Assembly: GCA_964607675.1 (NCBI GenBank)
Contig: CAZSLC010000003.1
Span: 1-64,000, forward strand
Length of the DNA: 64,000 bases
Source: CAZSLC01 sp964607675
GTDB lineage: Bacteria; Bacteroidota; Bacteroidia; Bacteroidales; UBA932
Reading direction: 5' to 3'
Shown here piece by piece: positions 35,710-44,612 of the stretch. The notes under the pieces are model-generated. The model saw only the letters and a list, made by a program, of their open reading frames with translations. It ran no database searches and had not been told where the DNA came from. The translations under genes were made by a program, and so were the position numbers. Numbering within the stretch: the first letter of the stretch is position 1; the number at the start of each line of letters is the position of its first letter.

Positions 35710-36258
35710 ATGACACCTGTACTTTTACACTCTTGCTGCGCCCCATGCTCTGCTGCCATATTGGAATGGATGGTGGGGAATGGCTACGCTCCTACTGTTA
35801 TTTTCTACAATCCTAACATATATCCAGAAGAAGAATACCTCAAAAGAAAGAATGAGATTGTAAGGTACTGCCAAACATTGAACATCCACATTGTTGACTA
35901 TGATGGTTGGGAGGGGCAACACACCGAATGGCTCAATCAGACACAGTCTTTATCTCATTTAGGAGAGAGGAGCCAAAGATGCCTTATTTGCTTTAAGATA
36001 CGTCTTGCAACTACGGCAAAATATGCCTCAGACAATGGGTTCAAACTCTTCACTACATCACTCGCCTCTTCAAGATGGAAGGACTTTGAGCAGATAAAAG
36101 AGGCTGGATACTTTGCCTCAGCTCTCTACCCTAATACTGAGTTTTGGGATAAAAATTGGAGAAAAGGGGGACTCTACGAGAGGAGAAATCAACTATCAAA
36201 ACAGTTTTATAACCAACAATATTGCGGTTGCGAATTTAGTATAAGAAAAAATGATTAA
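35710..36258 (+). CDS. queH: Epoxyqueuosine reductase QueH
   Basis: Catalyses the last step of queuosine synthesis, reducing epoxyqueuosine in tRNA wobble position 34. The 183 residues carry the QueH/DUF208 cysteine sets: LHSCCAPCSAA (Cys 9, 10, 13), SQRCLICFKIRL and QQYCGCEFS near the C-terminus, which hold an Fe-S cluster and metal in characterised QueH. Other marks are YNPNIYPEEEYLKRKNE and TTSLASSRWKD. The ATG at 35710 is preferred to a TTG one codon earlier. It overlaps the next ATPase gene by 8 bp. Confidence 0.93.
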   Translation: MTPVLLHSCCAPCSAAILEWMVGNGYAPTVIFYNPNIYPEEEYLKRKNEIVRYCQTLNIHIVDYDGWEGQHTEWLNQTQSLSHLGERSQRCLICFKIRLATTAKYASDNGFKLFTTSLASSRWKDFEQIKEAGYFASALYPNTEFWDKNWRKGGLYERRNQLSKQFYNQQYCGCEFSIRKND

Positions 36259-37432
36259 TCCCCATATACTCTCAAATATTATTGATTCACAAAAGAAATA
36301 TTTTGTTGATAAACGCTCCGATCTGGTAAGGGATTCATTAGATAGCATCCCTATCTTTCCTGGGAAAGCAACGATTATTTCAGGCATCAGAGGGTGTGGC
36401 AAATGCACTCTTCTACTTCAGATGCAAAAAAGAAAAGAGTATTCCAATGTGTTTTATATGAATTTTGAAGATATCAGACTATCGGGATTTGAACCATCTG
36501 ATTTCAAAATACTGCTTTATGAAATAGAAAAGAGGGAACCAAGAGCCATTTTCTTTGATGAGATACATATTCACAATGGATGGAAAGAATTTGTAAAAGA
36601 ATTACTTAAAGTCAACTACGAGATCTTTATCACTGATACTAATTATTCACTCAAGAAACTCCCTTTTGTCGCAACCCTTGAACTCTTTCCATTTTCATAT
36701 AGAGAATACATTCAATACAGCAAGCAGGAGAGAAGCATCGACTCTTTAAATCGATACCTCAAAGTGGGTGGAATCCCAAAGTATGTTCGCAATGAAGGGA
36801 CATCCATACTTAACAATATCTTAGATGACATACTTGTAAAAGATATAGCTGCCAGAAATGGAATTAAAGAGATTAATTCCCTCCGACAGATAGCTGTTTA
36901 TCTCCTCTCTAATATCGGAAAAGAGATCTCCGCAAACTCATTAGTTGGCTCTTTCGGCATAAAATCATGCGCCACCATCGTTGACTATTTCAATTTTCTC
37001 AAAGAGTCTTATCTCATTGAGATGATTCCGCAATATTCACCATCCCAAATGGTACAATCACGCAATCCCAAAAAGATATATTCAATAGACATGGGATTAG
37101 TCAACATTGCTGCTAACTCTACAATCTCTAATCAAAGAAAACTTGAGAACATAGTACTGATAAACATACGTCACTCTTTTAAAGATATATTCTACATAAA
37201 AGAGAAGAATTTTGATGAGACTGTTTTCATTTTTCCAACGAAAACATGTTCTATTGTGTGTGTAAGATGGGAAATCGAAGAATATGAACTCTGGCCCATC
37301 TCTTCACATCTCTCATTGATAGCTAAAAAAGAGAACATAAAAGAGCTCTATGTTGTGACTCATTCTAATGAGAACGAACTCATTATTGACGGAGTGAATA
37401 TCCATATCATTCCAGCACACAAATATCTTTAG
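36251..37432 (+). CDS. AAA-family ATPase with DUF4143, atypical Walker A
   Basis: A 393-residue AAA_14/DUF4143 protein. The P-loop reads GIRGCGKCT at about 46-54: the Ser/Thr that normally follows the Walker A lysine is a cysteine (codon TGC at 36403-36405). Walker B is AIFFDEIH, and the sensor region is FITDTN instead of the usual GSS/GSN. The C-terminal DUF4143 region (about 210-390) includes SNIGKEISANSLVGSFGIKS and YSIDMGLVN. These proteins are common in Bacteroidota, role unknown. The P-loop change may reduce or abolish ATP hydrolysis. Confidence 0.85.
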   Translation: MINPHILSNIIDSQKKYFVDKRSDLVRDSLDSIPIFPGKATIISGIRGCGKCTLLLQMQKRKEYSNVFYMNFEDIRLSGFEPSDFKILLYEIEKREPRAIFFDEIHIHNGWKEFVKELLKVNYEIFITDTNYSLKKLPFVATLELFPFSYREYIQYSKQERSIDSLNRYLKVGGIPKYVRNEGTSILNNILDDILVKDIAARNGIKEINSLRQIAVYLLSNIGKEISANSLVGSFGIKSCATIVDYFNFLKESYLIEMIPQYSPSQMVQSRNPKKIYSIDMGLVNIAANSTISNQRKLENIVLINIRHSFKDIFYIKEKNFDETVFIFPTKTCSIVCVRWEIEEYELWPISSHLSLIAKKENIKELYVVTHSNENELIIDGVNIHIIPAHKYL

Positions 37433-37451
37433 TTGGATTACTTATATTTTA

Positions 37452-37459
37452 TAAATTTG
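37452..37459 (+). promoter_or_regulatory. -7 element before the metallopeptidase gene
   Basis: TAAATTTG matches TAnnTTTG, 31 bases before the ATG, with a TTTAG element 19 bases upstream as a poor -33 box. Confidence 0.45.
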
Positions 37460-37490
37460 CACAAGTAAATAGTAACTAAAATTAAAAAAT

Positions 37491-39518
37491 ATGAATAAAC
37501 TTTTTTATTTTTTCGCATCGGCACTAATATTGCTCGGATGCACAAACACTAACAGTACTACTATGTCAAATATTTCGGAAGCCACTATCAACAGCACCTA
37601 TGCTGCAATTGAAAAGGCTGATTCTCAAATAGACCAAGCACTTCTCAAAAAAGGGATCGAACAATGCGCCTCTCTCTGGAGGGCAGAAGATGGAAGTGAA
37701 GAGGAATTTTCAAATTTTTGCAAACAATATATTGCCCCTAATAACAAAGCTAAGGAGGTGCTATTTAATAAATTAAGCACTGCATTTGAACTTCTATTTG
37801 GGGTAAATGGCAAAGCAAGTGTTGAATTGAAATTTCCAGTCCATTTGGTAGGAGACGAACTTACAGAAATCGATTATGTTTTTGGCAATTACGATCCAGG
37901 GGCACATTTCTCTGACGACATGTTTGCCAATAAAGTGGCATTCACCACAATACTCAATTTCCCCAATTATACTTTGAAGGAGAAAAATGAACTTGGAGAA
38001 AAATGGAGTCGTCTCGATTGGGCATATGCCCGTTTGGGAGATATCTTTACAGAGAGGGTACCTGCCGCAATCAATCAAAAGATGGCAGAGGTATCGGGCA
38101 ATTCTGATAACTACATCTCATCCTACAACATAATGATGGGACACCTTTTGAATGACAAAGGGGAGAAGTTATTTCCAGAAGATATGGTATTGCTCTCTCA
38201 CTGGAACCTCAGAGACGAGATAAAATCCAATTATGCTGATGTTCCCAATGCCCTTGAGAAGCAAAAAATGATATATAAAGTGATGGAACACATTGCTTGT
38301 CAAACAATTCCAGCTGATATTATCAACAATCCAAAATACGATTGGGCACCATATTCCAACAAAACATTCAAAGATGGCAAAGAGGTAAACCTAAAAAGCG
38401 AAGGTGCTATTCGCTATTCACACATACTCAACACATTTAAAGTGGAGCAATTGATTGATCAATATTCCCCACAACTTCCTACAGGAATTCTGAGGAATTT
38501 CGAAGGTGGAATGGAAATTTCAGCCAATGAGATAGAGGAGCTATTCGTTAATTTGATATCTTCTCCACAAGTTGCAAAGGTCGCAAACCTCATAAAGACA
38601 CGTCTTGGAAGGGACTTGGAACCGTATGATATATGGTATGACGGATTTAAGGGGAGATCATCTGTTTCTGAAGAGGAATTGACTACCAAGACACGCTCCC
38701 TCTACCCAAACCCAGAGGCTTTTAAAAAAGATATGCCTCGACTATTGATGAATTTGGGATTCTCACCTGAAAAGGCCAATTATTTAAGCGACAAAATTGT
38801 TGTTGAAGGAGCTCGTGGTTCTGGTCACGCTTGGGGTGCTACTTGTAGATGGGAGCCATCAAGGTTAAGGACAAGAATAGGTGAGAAAGGGATGGATTAT
38901 AAGGGATACAACATTGCTGTTCACGAATTTGGTCACAATGTTGAGCAAACTTTAAGCCTCTATGATGTTGATTACTATTTACTAAATGGAGTACCAAATA
39001 CTGCTTACACAGAAGCTCTGGCTTTTGTATTCCAAAAAAGAGATCTCAAGCTCCTTGGTTACCCTCAGAAAGTTGACGACAATACAACCTTAGATATATT
39101 TTGGGGAGCATACGAAATAATGGGGGTATCTCTTGTGGATATGTACTCTTGGAGATGGCTTTACGACAATCCTAATACGACACCTGAAGGACTTAAAGAG
39201 GCTGTACTAAGGATAGCAAGAGAAGTGTGGAACAAATATTATGAACCTATCCTCGGAACTAAAGATTCCCCCATTCTTGCGATCTACTCTCACATGGTCA
39301 ACTCTCCGATGTATCTCCCTAACTACCCTTTTGGACACATCATCGAATTTCAACTTGAAGAGCATTTTGCAGGGATGAATGATAAAGAATTTGCTAAAGA
39401 AATAGAAAGAATATTTACGCTTGGAACATTAACTCCTCAAATATGGATGAAAGAGGCGGTCGGGAGCAAGGTTAGCACTGACCCTCTAATCAAGGCCATA
39501 GATAAAATTATATTATGA
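37491..39518 (+). CDS. Zinc metallopeptidase lipoprotein (M49-like)
   Basis: A 675-residue lipoprotein (lipobox LLGC at about 14-17). The zinc site is HEFGH at about 478-482, with a likely third ligand Glu in YTEALAFVFQ at about 506, the gluzincin arrangement. Overall size and the flanking text resemble the dipeptidyl-peptidase III (M49) relatives of Bacteroidota. True DPP III has the six-residue HExxGH motif, so this is a variant or a related family. Likely an envelope peptidase. It overlaps the following glycosyltransferase gene by 4 bp. Confidence 0.78.
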   Translation: MNKLFYFFASALILLGCTNTNSTTMSNISEATINSTYAAIEKADSQIDQALLKKGIEQCASLWRAEDGSEEEFSNFCKQYIAPNNKAKEVLFNKLSTAFELLFGVNGKASVELKFPVHLVGDELTEIDYVFGNYDPGAHFSDDMFANKVAFTTILNFPNYTLKEKNELGEKWSRLDWAYARLGDIFTERVPAAINQKMAEVSGNSDNYISSYNIMMGHLLNDKGEKLFPEDMVLLSHWNLRDEIKSNYADVPNALEKQKMIYKVMEHIACQTIPADIINNPKYDWAPYSNKTFKDGKEVNLKSEGAIRYSHILNTFKVEQLIDQYSPQLPTGILRNFEGGMEISANEIEELFVNLISSPQVAKVANLIKTRLGRDLEPYDIWYDGFKGRSSVSEEELTTKTRSLYPNPEAFKKDMPRLLMNLGFSPEKANYLSDKIVVEGARGSGHAWGATCRWEPSRLRTRIGEKGMDYKGYNIAVHEFGHNVEQTLSLYDVDYYLLNGVPNTAYTEALAFVFQKRDLKLLGYPQKVDDNTTLDIFWGAYEIMGVSLVDMYSWRWLYDNPNTTPEGLKEAVLRIAREVWNKYYEPILGTKDSPILAIYSHMVNSPMYLPNYPFGHIIEFQLEEHFAGMNDKEFAKEIERIFTLGTLTPQIWMKEAVGSKVSTDPLIKAIDKIIL

Positions 39519-40255
39519 TACACGGAAAAAAAATAATTGTTGTTATGCCTGCTTACAATGCTGAAAGGACATTGGAACAGACATATTCGGAAATCCCAAT
39601 GGACATCGTCGATGAAGTTATCCTCACAGACGATAGGAGTAGAGACAATACTGTTGAAAAGGCAAAAGAGTTGGGAATAAAAGAGATTTTAGTACATGAA
39701 ATGAATACTGGATATGGGGGAAACCAAAAGACGTGCTATAATAGAGCATTGGAACTTGGAGCTGACATAGTAATAATGGTTCACCCAGATTATCAATATA
39801 CCCCTAAACTTATAGAATCAATGGCATATATTATTGCCAATGATGTATATCCTGTTGTCTTTGCCTCAAGGATACTCGGCAAAGGGGCAAGGAGAGGTGG
39901 GATGCCTTTAATCAAATATATAGCCAACAGATTTTTGACTTTTACACAAAATGTTTTAATCAATCAAAAACTATCTGAATATCATACTGGTTATAGGGCA
40001 TTTTCTGCCGATGTTTTGAGAAAAATCAATTATAATATTGATAATGACGATTTTATCCTCGATAACGAAATGGCTGCCCAAATATTCTACGCAGGGTATG
40101 AAATTGGAGAGGTAACCTGCCCTACTAAATATTTTGATGATGCCTCATCTATCAATTTGTGGCGCAGTACAGTATATGGACTGGGGGTGCTAAGGGTCTC
40201 TATAGTGTATAGATTGTGCAAATGGCATTTGATGAAATCAAAACTTTTTAAATAG
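39515..40255 (+). CDS. Family 2 glycosyltransferase (DPM1/polyprenyl-phosphate type)
   Basis: A 246-residue GT-A enzyme that probably moves a sugar from a nucleotide donor to polyprenyl phosphate. Motifs are VMPAYNAERTLEQT, VILTDDRSRDNT, GYGGNQKTCYNRALELGADIVIMVHPDYQY (acceptor/DxD-like region) and EYHTGYRAFSADVL. No C-terminal membrane anchors are present. Together with the GtrA protein and the ArnT-like enzyme directly downstream it forms a lipid-linked sugar set: loading of the carrier, flipping, then transfer outside. Confidence 0.9.
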   Translation: MIHGKKIIVVMPAYNAERTLEQTYSEIPMDIVDEVILTDDRSRDNTVEKAKELGIKEILVHEMNTGYGGNQKTCYNRALELGADIVIMVHPDYQYTPKLIESMAYIIANDVYPVVFASRILGKGARRGGMPLIKYIANRFLTFTQNVLINQKLSEYHTGYRAFSADVLRKINYNIDNDDFILDNEMAAQIFYAGYEIGEVTCPTKYFDDASSINLWRSTVYGLGVLRVSIVYRLCKWHLMKSKLFK

Positions 40256-40256
40256 A

Positions 40257-40703
40257 ATGTCTTTATACTCTAAAATAGTATCATTGATTAAATCGCCAAC
40301 TGGCAATATGTGGGGGCAGATTTTTAGGTATCTTGTATCTGGTGGTATTGCTTTTTGTGTCGATGCCTCATTGCTTTATGCCCTTACTGAATGGTTGGGC
40401 ATATACTACTTGGTATCTTCAGCCATCAGTTTTTCAGTTGGTTTACTGATTACATATCTGATGAGTATATTTTGGGTATTTGACTATAGGAGCAAGGAGG
40501 ATAAAAGAGTTGAATTTATAATTTTCTTGTTAATAGGTATCATTGGATTATGTCTCACCTCCCTATTTATGTGGATATTTACAACTAAGCTTTCCCTATA
40601 TTATTTATTATCGAAGATTATCACAACGGTTATCGTCTTTGTCTGGAATTTTATTGCAAAGAAATTATTATTGTTTAGTAGAAAAAATGGCAAGAAAAAA
40701 TAA
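40257..40703 (+). CDS. GtrA family membrane protein
   Basis: A 148-residue protein with four membrane segments in the GtrA pattern: FRYLVSGGIAFCVDASLLYALTE, YLVSSAISFSVGLLITYLMSIFWVF, FIIFLLIGIIGLCLTSLFMWIF and LLSKIITTVIVFVWNFIAKKLLLF. GtrA proteins are thought to help flip polyprenyl-linked sugars across the inner membrane. It starts 1 bp after the GT2 stop and overlaps the ArnT-like start by 17 bp, so the three are translationally linked. Confidence 0.92.
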   Translation: MSLYSKIVSLIKSPTGNMWGQIFRYLVSGGIAFCVDASLLYALTEWLGIYYLVSSAISFSVGLLITYLMSIFWVFDYRSKEDKRVEFIIFLLIGIIGLCLTSLFMWIFTTKLSLYYLLSKIITTVIVFVWNFIAKKLLLFSRKNGKKK

Positions 40704-42348
40704 AAGATCTCTTTTTTTTAACATTGCAATCATCCTTTTGGGGATGGTGCTTTTCCTCCCTGGTCTTGGCAATGTGCATCTTTTTGACTGGGATGAAATT
40801 AATTTTGCAGAGTCTGCAAGAGAAATGCTCCTTTCTAAAGATTATCTGAATGTTCAGATCAACTTCGAATCATTCTGGGAAAAGCCCCCTCTGTTTATAT
40901 GGATGCAGGCACTTTCAATGAAAATATTTGGAGTCAATGAGATGGCTGCACGTCTGCCCAATGCCATTGCAGGCATTGTCACCCTTCTCCTTCTATTTCA
41001 AATTGGGAAAAGACTCAGAGGGGAAATATTCGGCCTTATTTGGGTTCTTATGTATGTTGGATCATTTTTCCCATTTTTCTACTTTAAAACAGGTATTATT
41101 GACCCTTGGTTCAACCTATTCATCTTCCTGGGAATCTATTTCTTCAGTAGGTATGTTGCCCCTTCGAGGAGGAGACAACGGAGTCTTAACGCTGCCATTT
41201 CCGCCGCATTTATCGGACTTGCCGTACTGACTAAGGGACCTGTTGCATTTCTTATTTTTGCTCTTACTTTCTTCGTCTATCTCGCCTTCAAAAAATTCAA
41301 AATCGATTTCAGATGGAAAGATGTGGCAATATATGCAGGGGTGGTAACTCTTGTGGGGGGAGCTTGGTTTATTTTGCAGATTGCCACTGGACATTTTACG
41401 ATTATTCAAGATTTTATCGAATACCAGATACGCCTTTTCGAAACAAAGGACGCCGGGCATGGGGGATTCTTCCTTTACCACTTTGTCATTCTATTCCTTG
41501 GAGTATTCCCCGCCTCTATTTTGGCACTGCCTACATTTAGGAGGGGAATCCTGAAAGACGAGAGAGATACAGAGATGGCAGACTATTTCAAATGGAGCAT
41601 GATCAGTTTTTGGGTAGTGCTCATATTATTCACGATTGTGAAGACAAAGATCATCCACTACTCCTCGTTTTGCTATTTTCCACTTACATTCCTGGCTGCA
41701 TATTCTACCGAGAGGATGATAGAGAAGCGAAGCGTACTCACTCGTACCATGAAGATACTTCTTATAGTCATTGCATCTCTCTTTGGGATTGCTGTGACAG
41801 CGGTCACTTTATTTGATAAATTTAAACATCTTCTCTACGGATTAGTAACCGACCCATACACATTAAACAGCATGAAAGCTACATCAGAATGGATTGGTTT
41901 CGAACCTATTATTGGAATGGTTCTAATCGTCTGTACGGTGCTGTTTGTAGTATATTTTGCAAAAAAACCATCTATTTGCAACCTTTATTTCCTTATAGGA
42001 GGATCACTATTTTTTATCTTTACTACTATGCTTTTGGTGGTCGGAGAGGTTGAAAAATATAGTCAAGCACCTGCAATTGAATTTTATATAGAAAGACAAG
42101 GAGAGGATTGTTATATCTACCCTGAAGAGAAAACATACGCCCACTTTTTTTACTCAAATAGGCAGCCTCAGAATACTTGTACAGACTTTGAATGGCTTTC
42201 ACAGGGGACAATAGACAAACCTTGCTATTTCGTTGTGAAAAATGACTCTAAAAAAATAGAGCCGTTTATTGCCAAAATCAAAGATGTGGAACACCTTTAT
42301 ACACTAAACGGCTTTACTTTCTATGTTAGAAGGGCCAATCCCCTTTAG
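40687..42348 (+). CDS. ArnT-like integral membrane glycosyltransferase
   Basis: A 553-residue GT83/PMT-type enzyme that transfers a sugar from a polyprenyl-phosphate donor to an envelope acceptor on the periplasmic side. The first loop has the family motif FDWDEINFAESAREML with the catalytic-type acidic residue, followed by FWEKPPLFIW and RLPNAI. About eleven to twelve membrane segments follow, then a periplasmic C-terminal domain of about 100 residues. Acceptor unknown; lipid A is one option in this family. The ATG at 40687 is preferred because upstream codons are inside the GtrA gene in another frame. Confidence 0.9.
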   Translation: MARKNKRSLFFNIAIILLGMVLFLPGLGNVHLFDWDEINFAESAREMLLSKDYLNVQINFESFWEKPPLFIWMQALSMKIFGVNEMAARLPNAIAGIVTLLLLFQIGKRLRGEIFGLIWVLMYVGSFFPFFYFKTGIIDPWFNLFIFLGIYFFSRYVAPSRRRQRSLNAAISAAFIGLAVLTKGPVAFLIFALTFFVYLAFKKFKIDFRWKDVAIYAGVVTLVGGAWFILQIATGHFTIIQDFIEYQIRLFETKDAGHGGFFLYHFVILFLGVFPASILALPTFRRGILKDERDTEMADYFKWSMISFWVVLILFTIVKTKIIHYSSFCYFPLTFLAAYSTERMIEKRSVLTRTMKILLIVIASLFGIAVTAVTLFDKFKHLLYGLVTDPYTLNSMKATSEWIGFEPIIGMVLIVCTVLFVVYFAKKPSICNLYFLIGGSLFFIFTTMLLVVGEVEKYSQAPAIEFYIERQGEDCYIYPEEKTYAHFFYSNRQPQNTCTDFEWLSQGTIDKPCYFVVKNDSKKIEPFIAKIKDVEHLYTLNGFTFYVRRANPL

Positions 42349-44423
42349 AACCTAAATCCTACCTTTGCGTAGAGATATCTTCCTATTGAAAGTTGGTCAC
42401 TACTTGTAAGAAAACGTTCATTGATGAGGTTATTACCACCTATTGTAAATGTTAACATATTTTTAAGGGTGTACCATATCTTGGCATCAAGAAGTCCATG
42501 AGCTGCTATCACCGCCCCTTCATCTGTTGTGTTATTATCTTTCATATATTGCTCAGTGAGATACCTATAAGTAACACTCAAATTGATATATTTGGAACGA
42601 AAGACCGCCCCAGCAGCTACTTGGTGCATAGGTGTATATGTCAAGAATTTTCCTGTTATATCTGTATCAGCCTCCTGTGTCTTGTTGAATTTAGCTATTG
42701 TAGCATGGGTAAAGGTGTAGTTACCAAACAGATCAAGTCCTTTTACGAAAAGGTTGTTATAAACAAGGTCAAGTTCTGCACCGTAAATTTCAACTTTTGC
42801 AATATTACTATTCTTTAATTCGTCTTTTGTCTTTTTTCCGTCAGGGAATGTACGTCCTGTTCTCACTTGATAGATAAAATCGTGACCATCTGAATAGTAT
42901 CCTGATACAGAGATGTTAAACTTCTTCCCTATTAAAACATCTCCACCTAACTCGTAACTATAAATTCTCTCCCCTTTTAAATCTGGATTAGCGATTATAA
43001 AACCAGACTTCATCACACCAAACCAACATTTGTCCTCAAGGGTACCAGGTCTCCATCCTGAAGAGAAAGAGGCGAACAATCGAGAAGAGTCGTTAAATTT
43101 ATATTGCAGTGCCAATTTGGGGCTAAATGCACCTTGCCATTTGGTCCCAGCAGCAAGATCATCAGAGATAAATTGGTGCATCGCAGAAGTGGCGTTGGTT
43201 TTGTTTTCAATAAGATATCTACCATCGAAGAAATGGCTGTAATCATATCTCAACGAAGGAAGGATAGCAAATTTATTTTCAAAGAAAGAGAGTTCCCCCT
43301 GTATAAAAGCTCCCAAGGTGGTTGAGGAGCCTTGATTATATACAATATCGGTAGCACTTACATAAACATCTTGGCCATTGACTCTTCCCCCTTTATATTC
43401 CGCACCTGCAGTCAATCTGAAATGGGTACCGAACTGATGCGAATAATTGCCCCACACACCCCAATCGTCCCTGTAGGAAATAACATCGTAAAGGTTTTTG
43501 CTCTTGTATTTTGTCTCTGACATTTTTTCTTTTATCAAGAAGGCAGACACCTCCCAGCTATTATTTATCCCCTTGCCTGAATATCTCAACCTATACTCCT
43601 GATCTTGGTATCTTCCTTTAGCATCAATAGTTTCATCTCCATAGAAAATCCTATCACCTGTACCTCTGGTGCCATCATAGTAACCACCATTGATTTGAAG
43701 TTGATTGTTTTTATTGAAATCAACTCCTAAATAACCATCAGCCCTGTACTCCATAAGTGGAGCTGCTATTGTTTGTTCATCTTGTAACTCTTTTGGATAA
43801 GCATTGTAGCCGTCACCTCTTCTAAAAAAGCCGTTTGCACCGCCATATATCTTTCCGTATTTCAAAGAAACTCCTGCATTAGCACCAACTGTATTGTATG
43901 TACCATAGTCAACTTCGGCATGTCCATGGGTACCTCCTTCTGGTTTTCTTGAAATGATATTGATTGTACCTCCCATTGCATTTCCACCGTACAATGATGA
44001 GCCAGGCCCCTTTACCACCTCTATTCTATAGACATTTGCAGGATCAATCATATTCCAATTGACACTCCCAGTAGAGAGTTTGTTAAGTGGCACACCATCC
44101 ATCAAGATAAGTGCTCTCCCTTGTTCATGTCCCATCCCTCTCAATGTAACTTCAGATTTTTTAGAATACATTCCGTCATTTCTTGAAACCGTAACACCTG
44201 AAATTTGAGAAAGAATATCGTCTATAGTAAAAACATTATTTGCATTAATACGATAAATTGGTACTGTTTGCACCCTCGTAGGGAGATCTATCGTTTTTAA
44301 TTCTGTTTTAGTAGCGGTAACAACCACCTCTTCAAGGTTGTTAACTACTGTATCCTTCTGCTCTTGAGCAAATAATGAAATAGTTATTAAGAAAATAGTT
44401 GATGATAGAAAAAGTTTTTTCAT
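42345..44423 (-). CDS. TonB-dependent receptor (BtuB/CirA-like)
   Basis: A 692-residue outer-membrane receptor without the N-terminal CarboxypepD_reg domain. The signal peptide ends near SLFAQ. The TonB box region is EEVVVTATKTE, and the plug includes VTLRGMGHEQGRALILMDGVPLN and VVKGPGSSLYGGNAMGGTINIISRKPEG. The barrel ends YLYAKVGFRF, with a terminal Phe. Length and plug suit small-ligand receptors (siderophore, haem, cobalamin); the ligand cannot be read from sequence. No cobalamin riboswitch was found upstream. Start at 44423 gives a clean signal peptide. Confidence 0.9.
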   Translation of the reverse strand: MKKLFLSSTIFLITISLFAQEQKDTVVNNLEEVVVTATKTELKTIDLPTRVQTVPIYRINANNVFTIDDILSQISGVTVSRNDGMYSKKSEVTLRGMGHEQGRALILMDGVPLNKLSTGSVNWNMIDPANVYRIEVVKGPGSSLYGGNAMGGTINIISRKPEGGTHGHAEVDYGTYNTVGANAGVSLKYGKIYGGANGFFRRGDGYNAYPKELQDEQTIAAPLMEYRADGYLGVDFNKNNQLQINGGYYDGTRGTGDRIFYGDETIDAKGRYQDQEYRLRYSGKGINNSWEVSAFLIKEKMSETKYKSKNLYDVISYRDDWGVWGNYSHQFGTHFRLTAGAEYKGGRVNGQDVYVSATDIVYNQGSSTTLGAFIQGELSFFENKFAILPSLRYDYSHFFDGRYLIENKTNATSAMHQFISDDLAAGTKWQGAFSPKLALQYKFNDSSRLFASFSSGWRPGTLEDKCWFGVMKSGFIIANPDLKGERIYSYELGGDVLIGKKFNISVSGYYSDGHDFIYQVRTGRTFPDGKKTKDELKNSNIAKVEIYGAELDLVYNNLFVKGLDLFGNYTFTHATIAKFNKTQEADTDITGKFLTYTPMHQVAAGAVFRSKYINLSVTYRYLTEQYMKDNNTTDEGAVIAAHGLLDAKIWYTLKNMLTFTIGGNNLINERFLTSSDQLSIGRYLYAKVGFRF

Positions 44424-44447
44424 TATAATATTTTTGAAATTTATGGG

Positions 44448-44455
44448 CAAATGTA
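44448..44455 (-). promoter_or_regulatory. -7 element of the TonB receptor gene
   Basis: Minus-strand TACATTTG matches TAnnTTTG 25 bases before the ATG. The 160 bases further upstream are extremely AT-rich without visible structure. Confidence 0.5.
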
Positions 44456-44612
44456 AAAAATTAATTAATATTAATACCCTAATTTTCAGTATATTATATT
44501 TAAATATTTGAGTTTATTTATTTACATTAAATAACTTATATTATTTAAAATAAATATAAATAATATTTAAAACAAGAATGTGAAGCAATGAAGGTCAACG
44601 GCAATAAAGGAT

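Noticed and set aside
41116..41481. Open frame on the minus strand inside the ArnT-like gene
   Set aside because: It is a shadow of the plus-strand coding sequence, with low-complexity charged text and no start context.
44456..44612. Cobalamin or other riboswitch before the TonB receptor gene
   Set aside because: The stretch is nearly pure A/T without a B12-box or any stable hairpin.
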